Part shown: one piece after another, positions 25,673 to 33,113 of the stretch
How positions within the stretch are numbered: position 1 is the stretch's first letter
How the letters are laid out: every line of letters begins with the position of its first letter
Origin: JABMOW01 sp964409335
Lineage (GTDB): Bacteria; Fidelibacterota; Marinisomatia; SCGC-AAA003-L08; JACNLC01
Assembly (NCBI GenBank): GCA_964409335.1
Contig: CAYPCW010000029.1
Span: 1-34,342 of the forward strand
Reading direction: 5' to 3'
DNA length: 34,342 nt
Notes under the pieces: model-generated
Seen by the model: only the letters and a program-made list of their open reading frames with translations
Databases searched by the model: none
What the model was told of the DNA's origin: nothing
Position numbers and translations under genes: made by a program

Positions 25673-25993
25673 TTACTGCGAGACAGCATTTAATTTAGTC
25701 ATATCCTGAAGTTGCTCCATGAGGACCTCTCTCATGAGCTGGCATGCGGTAACAATTTTAGGGTTGGAAATTCGGTAAAAGATAGAGACGCCCTCCCTTC
25801 GGATTAATAAAATTCCTCTGGCTTTCATGATATTGAGATGCTGGGATAGATTTGCCTTAGAAATTCCCAATTCTTGGGAAAGGGTACCGGCGTTTTCCTC
25901 TCTGTCCTGCAGTATGTCGATGATCTGAATTCGTTTGGCATGCCCCAGCACCCCACAAATTCCCGCATGCATCTCATATAACTGATGTTTCAT
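25673..25993 (-). CDS. ArsR-family regulator with a possible persulfide-sensing cysteine pair
   Basis: A 106-residue winged-helix repressor of the ArsR/SmtB type, normal in length. The recognition region is LGISKANLSQHLNIMK, followed by the wing RREGVSIFYRISNP. It lacks the CxC metal site of ArsR and the alpha-5 His/Asp site of SmtB. It has two lone cysteines, C13 in GICGVLGH and C84 in VTACQLM. SqrR, BigR and YgaV regulators also carry one Cys near the N-terminus and one in the last helix that form a tetrasulfide link when persulfides appear. A sulfide or persulfide sensor is therefore likely, though unproven. It heads the unit with the membrane protein and the DsrE-like gene. Confidence 0.85.
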   Translation of the reverse strand: MKHQLYEMHAGICGVLGHAKRIQIIDILQDREENAGTLSQELGISKANLSQHLNIMKARGILLIRREGVSIFYRISNPKIVTACQLMREVLMEQLQDMTKLNAVSQ

Positions 25994-26028
25994 AAAATCT
26001 CTTTATCAAATAGTTTCGCAATTTCTTA

Positions 26029-26060
26029 ACATTATAATGTATTAACTAATTAATTTACAA
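26029..26060 (-). promoter_or_regulatory. Promoter and palindromic operator candidate of the ArsR-DsrE unit
   Basis: On the minus strand TTGTAA (26055-26060) and TATAAT (26031-26036) are separated by 18 bp, ending 37 bp upstream of the ArsR start. ACATTATAATGT at 26029-26040 is a perfect 12-bp palindrome that covers the -10 box, as expected for an autoregulated ArsR-family operator. Confidence 0.6.
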
Positions 26061-26266
26061 TCAAAGCGATATTTTACCACTGAATTATCAACCGGACACC
26101 ACATATTCCATTCCCAAACACTCTGCTCACCCATCTCTTAAAAACCCCATCACCCAACCATATCCTTTTGCTTAAATTTATTTGGAGGTTGTCTTCCGAT
26201 TGGGCTGAATTCATCCCGCCGGCGACGGCTGATCTTTTTAACCAACAAGTTCAATAAGGACATATT

Positions 26267-27745
26267 ATGTTCATCTCCTGGATCGCCCTGCTGATCTATG
26301 TGACGATAACACTCGCTATCGGCTGGTATTCATTTACCAAACAACAGACGGAAACCGATCACTGGACTGCGGGGAGAAAATTGAGTCCGCTGTCGGTGGG
26401 GTTGTCTCTCTCCGCCGGATTTATGTCGGTGTCCTGGTCCTGTGTCTATGCGGTTCAATTATTTTACTGGTATGGCATCGGCGCCTTCTGGATCATCACC
26501 TTCCCCTGGCTTATCGCCCTGTGGATGATCTTTAAACTGTCCGGACGGTACCACCACCTTGCCGCCTTCAGTCAGCCGGAGATGGTGGGCAGCCGGTTTG
26601 GGTCATCTGCGCGGAAATCTGTCGCCCTGGCGCTGGCTTTTGTGTTTCTGGTGTGGGGAGGCGCCGAGATTTACGTGGCGGCGAAACTGTTATCCCCGGA
26701 GTTGGGAATTTCAACCTATTGGGTGATCATCATCATCAGCGGGGTCGTGGGGATTTACATGACCTTTGGCGGATTTCGTGCGGTTGTGACAACGGATAAA
26801 CTCCAGTTTGTTCTCGTTGCACTGTACATTGTGTTTATCGCAGTGTTGGCATCAAGGGGGATGTTGCAAACCGGGCGTATTCTTCCGGACATTGCGCTCA
26901 CCGGCGCGAAATCCGGGATGAGTTGGGCGACGGTATTCTCACCGGGAATCATGATCATTCTGTTGACCCTGATCGCGTACCTCCCCGGATGGATATTCGA
27001 GGCGGATCTGTGGCTTCGGGTGCAGGCGGCTGAAAATCCGGAGGCGGCGCGTAAAGGTGTGATCATCGGTGCTGTCAACGGATTTTTATTTGTCGGGATC
27101 ATCCCCATGTTCATTGGGATCGCCGCTCTGAAACTGTATCCCGTGACCGGCGGTGTTTTTCCTGCAAAAACAGGGTTTGAAGGAGACGCTATTTTCGCAG
27201 CCCTCGCCGCGGACTACGCCCCCCTCTGGCTGAAACTCGTCCTCACCCTGGGTCTGGTCGCTGCCGCCATGAGTACCATCGATACCTGCCTCAACGTGAT
27301 GGGGTTGAGTATCGCCTACGACCTTTTCCATGATAGACCCATTTCTCATAAAACATCATTTTCAAAATCCATCACGGCGCTGACGGTAGTGGTGGCAATG
27401 CTGTTTGCCATGTCCATCAATTCCCTGTGGGATATTTTTTATTTGTCCTCGGGTATTCTTACGACATCGGTAGCGTTCCCAGTGGCAGCCGTATTTTTGA
27501 AAAAAGCCAGCCGGAACGGGATTCTCTGGTCGTCGGTCTTTGGGTTTGCCGGGACCGTCGGTGCCTACTTCGGCGAAACCCGTGGATGGATGTACGGGAC
27601 CGAACCCCAATGGCTTATCGATTCGCACCTGGGGTATATCCTCTGGGGACTGGGATGTGCCTTCATCGGTTATTGGCTCGGAAAATGGACGGATACCCGC
27701 CCTGAAACTTTACTAAATCATCAACATGGAGGACGTCACTTATGA
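26267..27745 (+). CDS. Sodium:solute symporter (SSS/SLC5 family)
   Basis: A 492-residue polytopic protein with about 13 membrane helices. The opening WIALLIYVTITLAIGWYS, then TAGRKLSPLSVGLSLSAGFMS and the TFGGFRAVVTTDKLQ stretch are typical of SSS transporters, which couple sodium entry to uptake of sugars, amino acids, carboxylates or osmolytes. AAAMSTIDTCLNVMG in helix 8 carries the Ser/Thr residues that form the sodium site. The substrate is unknown. AAGGA precedes the ATG. Its TGA overlaps the rmuC start (ATGA), so the genes 26267-29576 form one coupled unit. Confidence 0.92.
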   Translation: MFISWIALLIYVTITLAIGWYSFTKQQTETDHWTAGRKLSPLSVGLSLSAGFMSVSWSCVYAVQLFYWYGIGAFWIITFPWLIALWMIFKLSGRYHHLAAFSQPEMVGSRFGSSARKSVALALAFVFLVWGGAEIYVAAKLLSPELGISTYWVIIIISGVVGIYMTFGGFRAVVTTDKLQFVLVALYIVFIAVLASRGMLQTGRILPDIALTGAKSGMSWATVFSPGIMIILLTLIAYLPGWIFEADLWLRVQAAENPEAARKGVIIGAVNGFLFVGIIPMFIGIAALKLYPVTGGVFPAKTGFEGDAIFAALAADYAPLWLKLVLTLGLVAAAMSTIDTCLNVMGLSIAYDLFHDRPISHKTSFSKSITALTVVVAMLFAMSINSLWDIFYLSSGILTTSVAFPVAAVFLKKASRNGILWSSVFGFAGTVGAYFGETRGWMYGTEPQWLIDSHLGYILWGLGCAFIGYWLGKWTDTRPETLLNHQHGGRHL

Positions 27746-29046
27746 TGGATACCCTCATCACCATGGGGGTGCTGGTCATCGGCTTTATCGCTGGATGGTT
27801 CCTGAAAAAAAAGACCGGAAAAGATATTTCACCCGCAGATATGGAATCTCTCAAAATCCAACTGGAAGTATCGAAAAATTCAGGTATCGCCCTGACCACC
27901 CGGTTGGAGGAAACGGAAAAACGATTATCGGAGATCGAAAATCTGCGGGAAATGCTGAGTGATTCTCAACAGGCTGAAGCCACGGAACGTACCCGCGTGG
28001 AAGAGATATCCAAACAACTGGTGGAAGAAAAGGCGAGACTGCTGGACATCCGAAAAGAGATGGAAAACGCTTTCAAAGCTTTGGCCGGGGATGTGGTGAA
28101 AAGTAATTCGGAAGAGTTCATCAAAATAGCCAACGAAAAATTTAAATCCGTACTGGATACCACCGAAGAAAAGCTTACAGAGAAAAAGAAGCTCATCGAT
28201 CAAAATCTGGGCGAAATGTCCAAAACCCTGAAAGGGTTGAGTGAACAGTCCACCGAACTGAATACCCGCCTGCTGGAGAACCGTTCTGAAACGGAGAAAC
28301 TCCGTGAGACCGCCAGTGGTCTGCGCGAAGTGCTGTCTTCATCGCAAAAACGCGGGCAGTGGGGGGAACGGATGGTGGAAGATATCCTTCAGTTCATCGG
28401 TCTGGTGGAAGGAATCAACTATCTGAAACAGTCCGTCGTGGACTCAGGAGAAAAACCCGATTATACCTTCCGCCTGCCAAAGGAAAAGGTTCTCAACATG
28501 GACGTGAAATTCCCGCTGGCGCACTACGAAGAATATGTGCTTGCCAAGGACGACTTTCACCGGACCCAGGAAAAAGACCAATTCCTCAAGGATGTGAAAA
28601 AACACATTAAAGCCATCGCCGGACGGGAATATATCAATCTAGGTGAAGGCACCCTGGATTATGTGATGATGTTCATCCCCAATGAGTCTATCTACGGATT
28701 TGTGAACCAGGAAGATCCGGGGCTCGTCAGTTATGCCCTGGAGAACAAGGTGCTGCTGTGCTCTCCTCTTACCCTGTACGCAGTATTGTCACTGATCCAT
28801 CAGGCAACGAAGAATTTTGCGATGGAAGAAAAGGCAGTTGAAGTGATGAACCTCGTGAATGAATTCCGCAAACAGTGGAAGATGTACTCCGAATTGCTGG
28901 ATAAAATGGGCCGGAGCCTGGAGACCGCCACGAAGGACTTTCAATCCCTCACAACCACACGGACCCGCCAATTGGAGAAACCCCTGCGGAAGATTGAAGA
29001 ATTGTCTTCTGGCAGCCAGGGGGATCTCCTGGAATCTGGTTCATGA
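27742..29046 (+). CDS. rmuC: DNA recombination protein RmuC homologue
   Basis: A 434-residue protein with an N-terminal membrane anchor (residues 4-20), a long charged coiled coil (about 35-200) and the RmuC nuclease-like domain from about 205 onward. That domain starts with KRGQWGERMVEDIL and contains KPDYTFRLP, LNMDVKFPLAHYEEY and YVMMFIPNE, the conserved blocks of the family. RmuC limits rearrangements at inverted repeats and has a PD-(D/E)xK-type fold; the D-x-K segment in MDVKFP fits the active site. It overlaps the symporter gene and the GNAT gene by four bases at either end. Confidence 0.93.
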   Translation: MMDTLITMGVLVIGFIAGWFLKKKTGKDISPADMESLKIQLEVSKNSGIALTTRLEETEKRLSEIENLREMLSDSQQAEATERTRVEEISKQLVEEKARLLDIRKEMENAFKALAGDVVKSNSEEFIKIANEKFKSVLDTTEEKLTEKKKLIDQNLGEMSKTLKGLSEQSTELNTRLLENRSETEKLRETASGLREVLSSSQKRGQWGERMVEDILQFIGLVEGINYLKQSVVDSGEKPDYTFRLPKEKVLNMDVKFPLAHYEEYVLAKDDFHRTQEKDQFLKDVKKHIKAIAGREYINLGEGTLDYVMMFIPNESIYGFVNQEDPGLVSYALENKVLLCSPLTLYAVLSLIHQATKNFAMEEKAVEVMNLVNEFRKQWKMYSELLDKMGRSLETATKDFQSLTTTRTRQLEKPLRKIEELSSGSQGDLLESGS

Positions 29047-29576
29047 CCCCACCCCGGTCTCTGCCGGCGTTTCATACGATGCGGCTGATTGCCCGTCAAC
29101 TGGAAGAAGATGATATTTATTCAATGCAAATCCTCCACCGCAACCCGGATGTGATGAAGTATATTCACACTCCTGAAAAAACGTTGGAAGAAACCCGTGC
29201 GACCTTCACTCGGGTGATGACCTACCCCGAAAACCACCCCGAATATGGGCTATGGTCGGTGTTTTTAAAAGATCGGTCCTATACGGGATGGATTATCCTG
29301 AACCATCTGGACGGCACCGAGGATGTTGAGATCGGTTACCGGTTTCTACCTGATTTTTGGGGAATGGGATATGCCACCGAAATCGCCACCGAAATCCGGA
29401 ATTATGCCTTTCAGGAATTAGACCTGCCAGCTATCGTCGGGATCACCCTGCCGGAAAACATTGCATCACAACGGGTGTTGGAAAAAACCGGACTCACCTA
29501 CCGGAAACCGGCATATTGCTACGGTGTGGATGTGTCTTTTTTTCAGATGGGCAACCGGGGGGGAAATAAATCCTGA
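29043..29576 (+). CDS. GNAT-family N-acetyltransferase (RimJ/RimL-like)
   Basis: A 177-residue acyltransferase that uses acetyl-CoA. The early TMRLIARQLEEDDIYSMQILHRNPDVMKY is the usual opening of the RimJ/RimL subgroup. IGYRFLPDFWGMGYATE contains the Q/RxxGxG/A-like acetyl-CoA loop, and ENIASQRVLEKTGL is the conserved motif B. Substrates in this group range from ribosomal proteins to small amines, and this one is unassigned. It is the last gene of the symporter-rmuC unit and starts at an ATGA overlap. Confidence 0.88.
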   Translation: MTPPRSLPAFHTMRLIARQLEEDDIYSMQILHRNPDVMKYIHTPEKTLEETRATFTRVMTYPENHPEYGLWSVFLKDRSYTGWIILNHLDGTEDVEIGYRFLPDFWGMGYATEIATEIRNYAFQELDLPAIVGITLPENIASQRVLEKTGLTYRKPAYCYGVDVSFFQMGNRGGNKS

Positions 29577-29604
29577 ACCGGATTTAAGGTATTCTCAAAC
29601 TGCA

Positions 29605-29722
29605 GAGAACTTCTGAGGGCACTTCTTTGCTTGCACTTCGAAGTTCTCCGAATCTTTAGATAAGGAGAACAAAGAAGCGGGGGCTCCTTTCGGAACGCGA
29701 ACTCGGAATAGTTCGAGTCCCC
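29605..29722. repeat. Cluster of overlapping and mutually exclusive hairpins
   Basis: GAGAACTTC (29605-29613) can pair with GAAGTTCTC (29640-29648), while GTTCTCC (29643-29649) can instead pair with GGAGAAC (29664-29670). CTTCTTTG (29622-29629) also pairs with CAAAGAAG (29670-29677). A further stem of GGGGGCTC (29679-29686) and GAGTCCCC (29715-29722) holds an inner CGAACT/AGTTCG stem. The competing stems resemble an RNA switch or a recombination site. No coding partner is evident. Confidence 0.5.
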
Positions 29723-29787
29723 TTACCTGCCCAGACCATCAATTCATCGCTCACTTTTTGTCCTGTGTTTATTGTTTTTAAAATGGC

Positions 29788-29912
29788 TTATAACGGGGAG
29801 CATATGGTTTGTGCGGTGGGAAAAAAATAAAAAACATAGGGTCGGTCAGCGTGTCTGGTCAGATGCTGTCCTGTTGTAATATCGTTTCTATATTCGTGTT
29901 CACCTGTTATAA
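29788..29912. repeat. attC-like palindrome A
   Basis: Perfect terminal 7-bp arms TTATAAC (29788-29794) and GTTATAA (29906-29912) bound a 125-bp element whose interior has only patchy complementarity. Size and AAC...GTT ends match those of sites B and C. Confidence 0.45.
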
Positions 29913-29980
29913 TGGTTTACTTTTTTCTTGTTGTTAGTCGTCTGTTTGTTGTTGTGGTGTCGTCCTTTACACTTGCCGCC

Positions 29981-30109
29981 AATAACGTTCGCGGTATGAA
30001 ATCGTTGGGGATTGCGGGCTACTTTCCTGTCCACTTAAACCGAACTTCATGCGTGGTAGAATATTTGAATAACCACTTAATCCCCAATGTTTTTTACCGC
30101 GTGTTGTAG
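29981..30109. repeat. attC-like palindrome B
   Basis: ATAAC/GTTGT outer boxes, CGCGGTA (29990-29996) with TACCGCG (30095-30101), and TTGGGGATT (30005-30013) with AATCCCCAA (30079-30087) build a long interrupted hairpin of 129 bp. Its left flank and first 18 bases closely resemble those of site C (TTTACRCTTGC, then ATAACGTT and GCGGTATG). Confidence 0.6.
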
Positions 30110-30181
30110 AGTGTATTTCTTTGCTTTTAAGTTGTTTCATTACTACTCCATTTTATCAGGTTGTTTAAATATTCTAAATAA

Positions 30182-30712
30182 TTATTTTTCGATTTCCTTT
30201 TTTGTTAAATAACGATTTAGGATCGCAAATAAAAATAGCATAACTCCAGTATAATAAGCACAATAGTCAAAATTATCTTGCATCATAAAACCAAAGAAAC
30301 TGCCTCCAATGACCAAAAGAGAAGCAAGTATCCAATATGTCTTCAATTTATATGCATAAACAAAAGGTAAATAGTGGACTCCAATAATTATTGTCAATGC
30401 AGGAAAAAACAAATTCACATTTTCCTTTGTAAGTAGAAAGATTAATGGGAAGGAAAAGGGTATTATTAAACCTATTTGAGTGAATAATAAATTAAGTGGA
30501 TTTTCTTTTCTTATTTTAGATCGTTTTAATATAAGTTGAACTAATTGTCCTAATGGATAAAAAAAAGTTCCGCCAATAATAATTACAAGAATTCCGATTT
30601 TGAATGAAAGAAAATTCCAAAGAATTCCTGCTAATATCCATATAAATCCTTCCACTAATAAAATTGAAAAACCACCTAAATATGAATGCCTTATTTCTGT
30701 ATGATAGTCCAT
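30182..30712 (-). CDS. Six-helix membrane protein of unknown function
   Basis: A 176-residue hydrophobic protein with about six helices, from ATG 30712. The opening HTEIRHSYLGGFSILLVEGFIWILAG and the VHYLPFVYAYKLKTYWILAS stretch suggest a small conserved family that I do not recognise by name. An AGGA lies about 12 bases upstream. The gene is clearly more AT-rich than the core genes. On the minus strand it ends 72 bp before palindrome B, the place expected for the attC end of a gene cassette. Confidence 0.6.
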   Translation of the reverse strand: MDYHTEIRHSYLGGFSILLVEGFIWILAGILWNFLSFKIGILVIIIGGTFFYPLGQLVQLILKRSKIRKENPLNLLFTQIGLIIPFSFPLIFLLTKENVNLFFPALTIIIGVHYLPFVYAYKLKTYWILASLLVIGGSFFGFMMQDNFDYCAYYTGVMLFLFAILNRYLTKKEIEK

Positions 30713-30762
30713 ATTATCTTATTCCTAATTTTAAATTATCTCAATTTTCTATTTTTGATATG

Positions 30763-30788
30763 CTCTACAACGGCTGGGGGTTTGCGAA
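30763..30788. repeat. Half-site resembling the attC-like palindromes
   Basis: CTCTACAACGGCTGGGGG begins with the same CTCTACAAC found, reversed, at the end of palindrome B. No matching second half lies within 150 bp. It sits between the membrane protein gene and the DUF190 gene, where a cassette junction would be expected, and may be the remains of one. Confidence 0.35.
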
Positions 30789-30816
30789 GTTTTTTTTTGC
30801 GGGGATTAAAAGTTCG

Positions 30817-31164
30817 TCATTGTCCTGCTTTGTATCTTATTACTTCTGCTTTCTCAATTGTAATTAGTCCGCCCGATTTTGTATGCTCGAATAAATGCTC
30901 AACTGTCTGGGTGAACTTTTTTATTTTGTCCTCCGTGTCCACGATTTCAATTACTAAAGGAAGGTCGGAGGAGATTTCTAACAATTTTGTCGTGTGAACT
31001 TTTGAGTTAGCACCGAAGCCCATTATTCCCCGCGTCACTGTCGCGCCAGATAGTCCTTGCTTTTTTGCTTCAAACACAATTGTCTCATATAGCGGTTGCT
31101 GTCCGTGTTTGTCGGACTCACCGATGAAGATGCGAAGCAGTCGGGCATTGGGATTATTTTCCAT
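30817..31164 (-). CDS. DUF190 protein (PII-like) next to the fluoride channel
   Basis: A 115-residue protein of normal DUF190 length. The family signature is visible: LLRIFIGESDKHGQQPLYE, GLSGATVTRGIMGFG, and LPLVIEIVDTEDKI. DUF190 proteins share a PII-like ferredoxin fold and very often sit beside crcB, so a helper or regulatory role in fluoride resistance is likely. It begins only 3 bp after the crcB stop, with no Shine-Dalgarno site, so translation is probably coupled. Its stop lies next to the half-site at 30763-30788. Confidence 0.88.
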   Translation of the reverse strand: MENNPNARLLRIFIGESDKHGQQPLYETIVFEAKKQGLSGATVTRGIMGFGANSKVHTTKLLEISSDLPLVIEIVDTEDKIKKFTQTVEHLFEHTKSGGLITIEKAEVIRYKAGQ

Positions 31165-31167
31165 TTG

Positions 31168-31539
31168 TCAAAAAAGTTTAATGATTGTGATACCCATAAA
31201 TGTTGCAAGCAGTCCGATGATTAGGCTTGCAATTATGTATGCTGTCGCATGCCAAAGTTGTCCGTCACGAAGCAGTCCGACTGTCATGTTTGAGAAAGCG
31301 GAAAATGTTGTGAACCCGCCAATCAGTCCAGTAGCAAGAAACAGTCGCCACTCTTGTGTCAGGTTTCCTCTGTCTGTCAGTCCGAAAACCAGTCCGATGA
31401 GAAAACAGCCGATAATATTTACTGTCAATGTACCGAAGGGGAAAGTGGAAAGAAACTTTGTCTGGACGAATTGAGAAAGCAAGTAACGGAGAACACCTCC
31501 GATAAAACTACTTGTCCCGATTGCTAATATTATTTTCAT
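31168..31539 (-). CDS. crcB: Fluoride ion channel CrcB/FluC
   Basis: A 123-residue, four-helix protein that forms dimeric channels exporting fluoride. Family marks are GGVLRYLLS near the N-terminus, FGTLTVNIIGCFLIG in helix 2 (conserved Asn) and GLIGGFTTFSAFS in helix 3, where the Phe box and central sodium site lie. There is no Shine-Dalgarno site before ATG 31539, unlike the core genes. I looked for a fluoride riboswitch in the 50 bp leader and saw none. On the minus strand it starts 51 bp after palindrome C, as a cassette gene would. Confidence 0.93.
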   Translation of the reverse strand: MKIILAIGTSSFIGGVLRYLLSQFVQTKFLSTFPFGTLTVNIIGCFLIGLVFGLTDRGNLTQEWRLFLATGLIGGFTTFSAFSNMTVGLLRDGQLWHATAYIIASLIIGLLATFMGITIIKLF

Positions 31540-31954
31540 TACTTGTCTGTCCGTTTATTAGTTTGTCGTGTCGTTTTTTACGCTTGCACATAACGTTTTG
31601 GCGGTATGTTTTTGTTGCCGATTTCGAAGCACTGACCTGTCAAGTTACACGAAAGTTTATTAGATGCAGAAACGCTAAAACCCGCACTGTCTCGGCAATA
31701 AAATATACCGCCTGTTACAAGCTGGCCGTTCTTGTCATTCGATATTCTGTCTTTAATTTTTGCTGCACAGTCTTTCAGTCCGTGTGTCGGAGTGGGACGG
31801 GCTTGAAGGCTCTTTTGGCATTTTTGGTATGTGGGCAAGCCCTGTGGGAATGCCAAATGTGCCTGAAAGCGAAGGGATGGGGGCGATTTGGGTTCCATAT
31901 CAAATTTTTATTTCAATTATTTTACTTGTGTCAATCCCTAAAATGTCAACCACT
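31540..31954. other. Gene-free region between crcB and the restriction locus
   Basis: About 415 bases. It holds palindrome C (31590-31719) and a further hairpin of TTTGGCATT (31814-31822) with AATGCCAAA (31849-31857) around a 26-nt loop. Open frames here on both strands cross these structures and have no recognisable content. Confidence 0.55.
31590..31719. repeat. attC-like palindrome C
   Basis: TAAC/GTTA outer boxes (31591-31594, 31714-31717), GGCGGTAT (31600-31607) with ATACCGCC (31705-31712), and TTGCCGA (31615-31621) with TCGGCAA (31692-31698) make a 130-bp interrupted hairpin. The flank and left end match palindrome B closely. Confidence 0.6.
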
Positions 31955-32134
31955 TTAATTATTACTTTGTAGTCCGACAAGATCACGCGGTTTGTCTTTT
32001 ACACCAAAAACGATATATCCTCCTTTATTATTGGCAAAGGCAACCATGCTTTTTGCGTATTTGTCTCTTGAATTCCAGTTGAAAGATATTTTAAATTCTT
32101 GCCATCCATTATGTTGTATTGTTGTATTACTCAT
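31955..32134 (-). pseudogene. Truncated AlbA_2 (Schlafen-type) ATP-binding domain protein
   Basis: Fifty-nine residues from ATG 32134, which overlaps the RhuM gene's stop. EFKISFNWNSRDKYAKSMVAFANNKGGYIVFGVKDKPRDLVGL is cut by eye as the AlbA_2 core, the first third of a protein normally over 200 residues. Right after GL the frame hits TAA at 31955-31957 and leaves the homology. The break lies near the gene-free repeat region, so the rest of the gene was probably lost when the adjacent cassette DNA arrived. AlbA_2 proteins often accompany type I restriction genes. Confidence 0.65.
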
Positions 32135-33113
32135 AATTCCCATTAATCAATAACAAAACCAACCCAACCATCTTTTCCTTATCCTTCGGATTACTTTCCG
32201 CTACCAAAAGCGTAATTGCAGTTAGAGCTTCGGGGCTTAGGCTGGCCCGCAACAAGCCCGCTTTACGCAAAAACCAGATAAAGGCAAAAACGCCACTTCG
32301 TTTGTTGCCATCGGTGAAGGGGTGGTTCTTGACTATAAAGTATAGCAGATGCGCGGCTTTTTCTTCCAATGTCGGATACGCGTCGCTTCCGAATACCGAT
32401 TGAAATACGTTACCTACAATGCCTTCCAAATTCCCCCGGGATTTTTCTTGGGCAAACAGTTCTGTCGCTTGTTTTTTACTTATCAGATCCTCCTTGAGTT
32501 CTGATAATGCTTCCGTTAGTTCCGACGCTTCAATCTGAATCGATTTCTTGGAAACACCTTTCTTCGGAAAGCTTGATTTGTCATAGGCATCCAGTGAAAA
32601 CCAGGTATTGGCAAAAGCACTGATCAGTTCCAAAATATCTTCGGTTTTTACCTTGTTTCCGGCTGGCAATAAGGCCTTTACATCTGCCACCGCTTGCATG
32701 AAACTTTCGTAATTTTTGCCGATGAGCTTTTTGTTGATGGTGTAGCCTTGGATAAGATGTTGTTTGATGGTTTTGGTCGCCCATTTGCGGAATTGCGTGG
32801 CTTGCATGGAATCCACCCTGTACCCTACCGATAAAATTACATCAAGGTTGTAGTACTCAATTTCACGCACCACCTCTCGTTCGCCCTCCTTTTGAACTGT
32901 TGCAATTTTTGCAACGGTTGCTGTTTGGTCCAATTCGAATTTCCTATAAATATTTTTAATATGGCGAGAGATAACCGATTTATCACGACCAAACAAATCA
33001 GCTATTTGATTCAAATTTCCCCACATCGTATCTTTTTCAAAATCACCGCGAAACTCGATTGCGCCGCTTTTCGCCTGATAAATGGCAATATTTTTTATTG
33101 GTTTATTTTTCAT
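32127..33113 (-). CDS. RhuM-family protein with C-terminal Fic/Doc domain
   Basis: A 328-residue protein. The N-terminal 130 residues are the RhuM (virulence RhuM) domain, with an early DTMWGNLNQIADLFGRDKS helix-turn-helix-like stretch, ISRHIKNIY, and VILSVGYRVDSMQATQFRKWA. The C-terminus carries a Fic/Doc motif, H264-P-F-T-D268-G-N-K-R-S-G. Fic AMPylases usually read GNGRxxR, while Doc kinases read N-K-R, so the modification is uncertain. It lies inside a type I restriction locus and overlaps hsdM by 11 bp, as RhuM-like genes often do. It may guard the locus or act as a toxin; no matching antitoxin is seen. Confidence 0.85.
   Translation of the reverse strand: MKNKPIKNIAIYQAKSGAIEFRGDFEKDTMWGNLNQIADLFGRDKSVISRHIKNIYRKFELDQTATVAKIATVQKEGEREVVREIEYYNLDVILSVGYRVDSMQATQFRKWATKTIKQHLIQGYTINKKLIGKNYESFMQAVADVKALLPAGNKVKTEDILELISAFANTWFSLDAYDKSSFPKKGVSKKSIQIEASELTEALSELKEDLISKKQATELFAQEKSRGNLEGIVGNVFQSVFGSDAYPTLEEKAAHLLYFIVKNHPFTDGNKRSGVFAFIWFLRKAGLLRASLSPEALTAITLLVAESNPKDKEKMVGLVLLLINGNYE

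Larger units (their letters stand above)
29577..30181. other. Gene-free structured region at the edge of the acquired segment
   Basis: About 605 bases without a supported gene. It contains a cluster of overlapping hairpins (29605-29722) and two long attC-like palindromes (29788-29912 and 29981-30109), each listed separately. A plus-strand open frame of 65 codons at 29912-30109 is inside the second palindrome and is not a gene. Confidence 0.6.

Noticed and set aside
29679..29740. tRNA gene suggested by a GTTCGAGTCCCC stretch
   Set aside because: The bases beside the supposed T-loop cannot form a 5-bp T-stem, and no anticodon or D arm could be placed.
29912..30109. 65-codon plus-strand frame
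   Set aside because: It is made almost wholly of palindrome B and has no ribosome site.
31540..31589. Fluoride riboswitch upstream of crcB
   Set aside because: The 50-bp leader lacks the conserved GGNGAUGG and pseudoknot parts of the crcB motif RNA.
29788..31719. Calling the palindromes true integron attC sites
   Set aside because: The outer boxes do not match GTTRRRY, and no integrase or attI is visible, so only attC-like is claimed.
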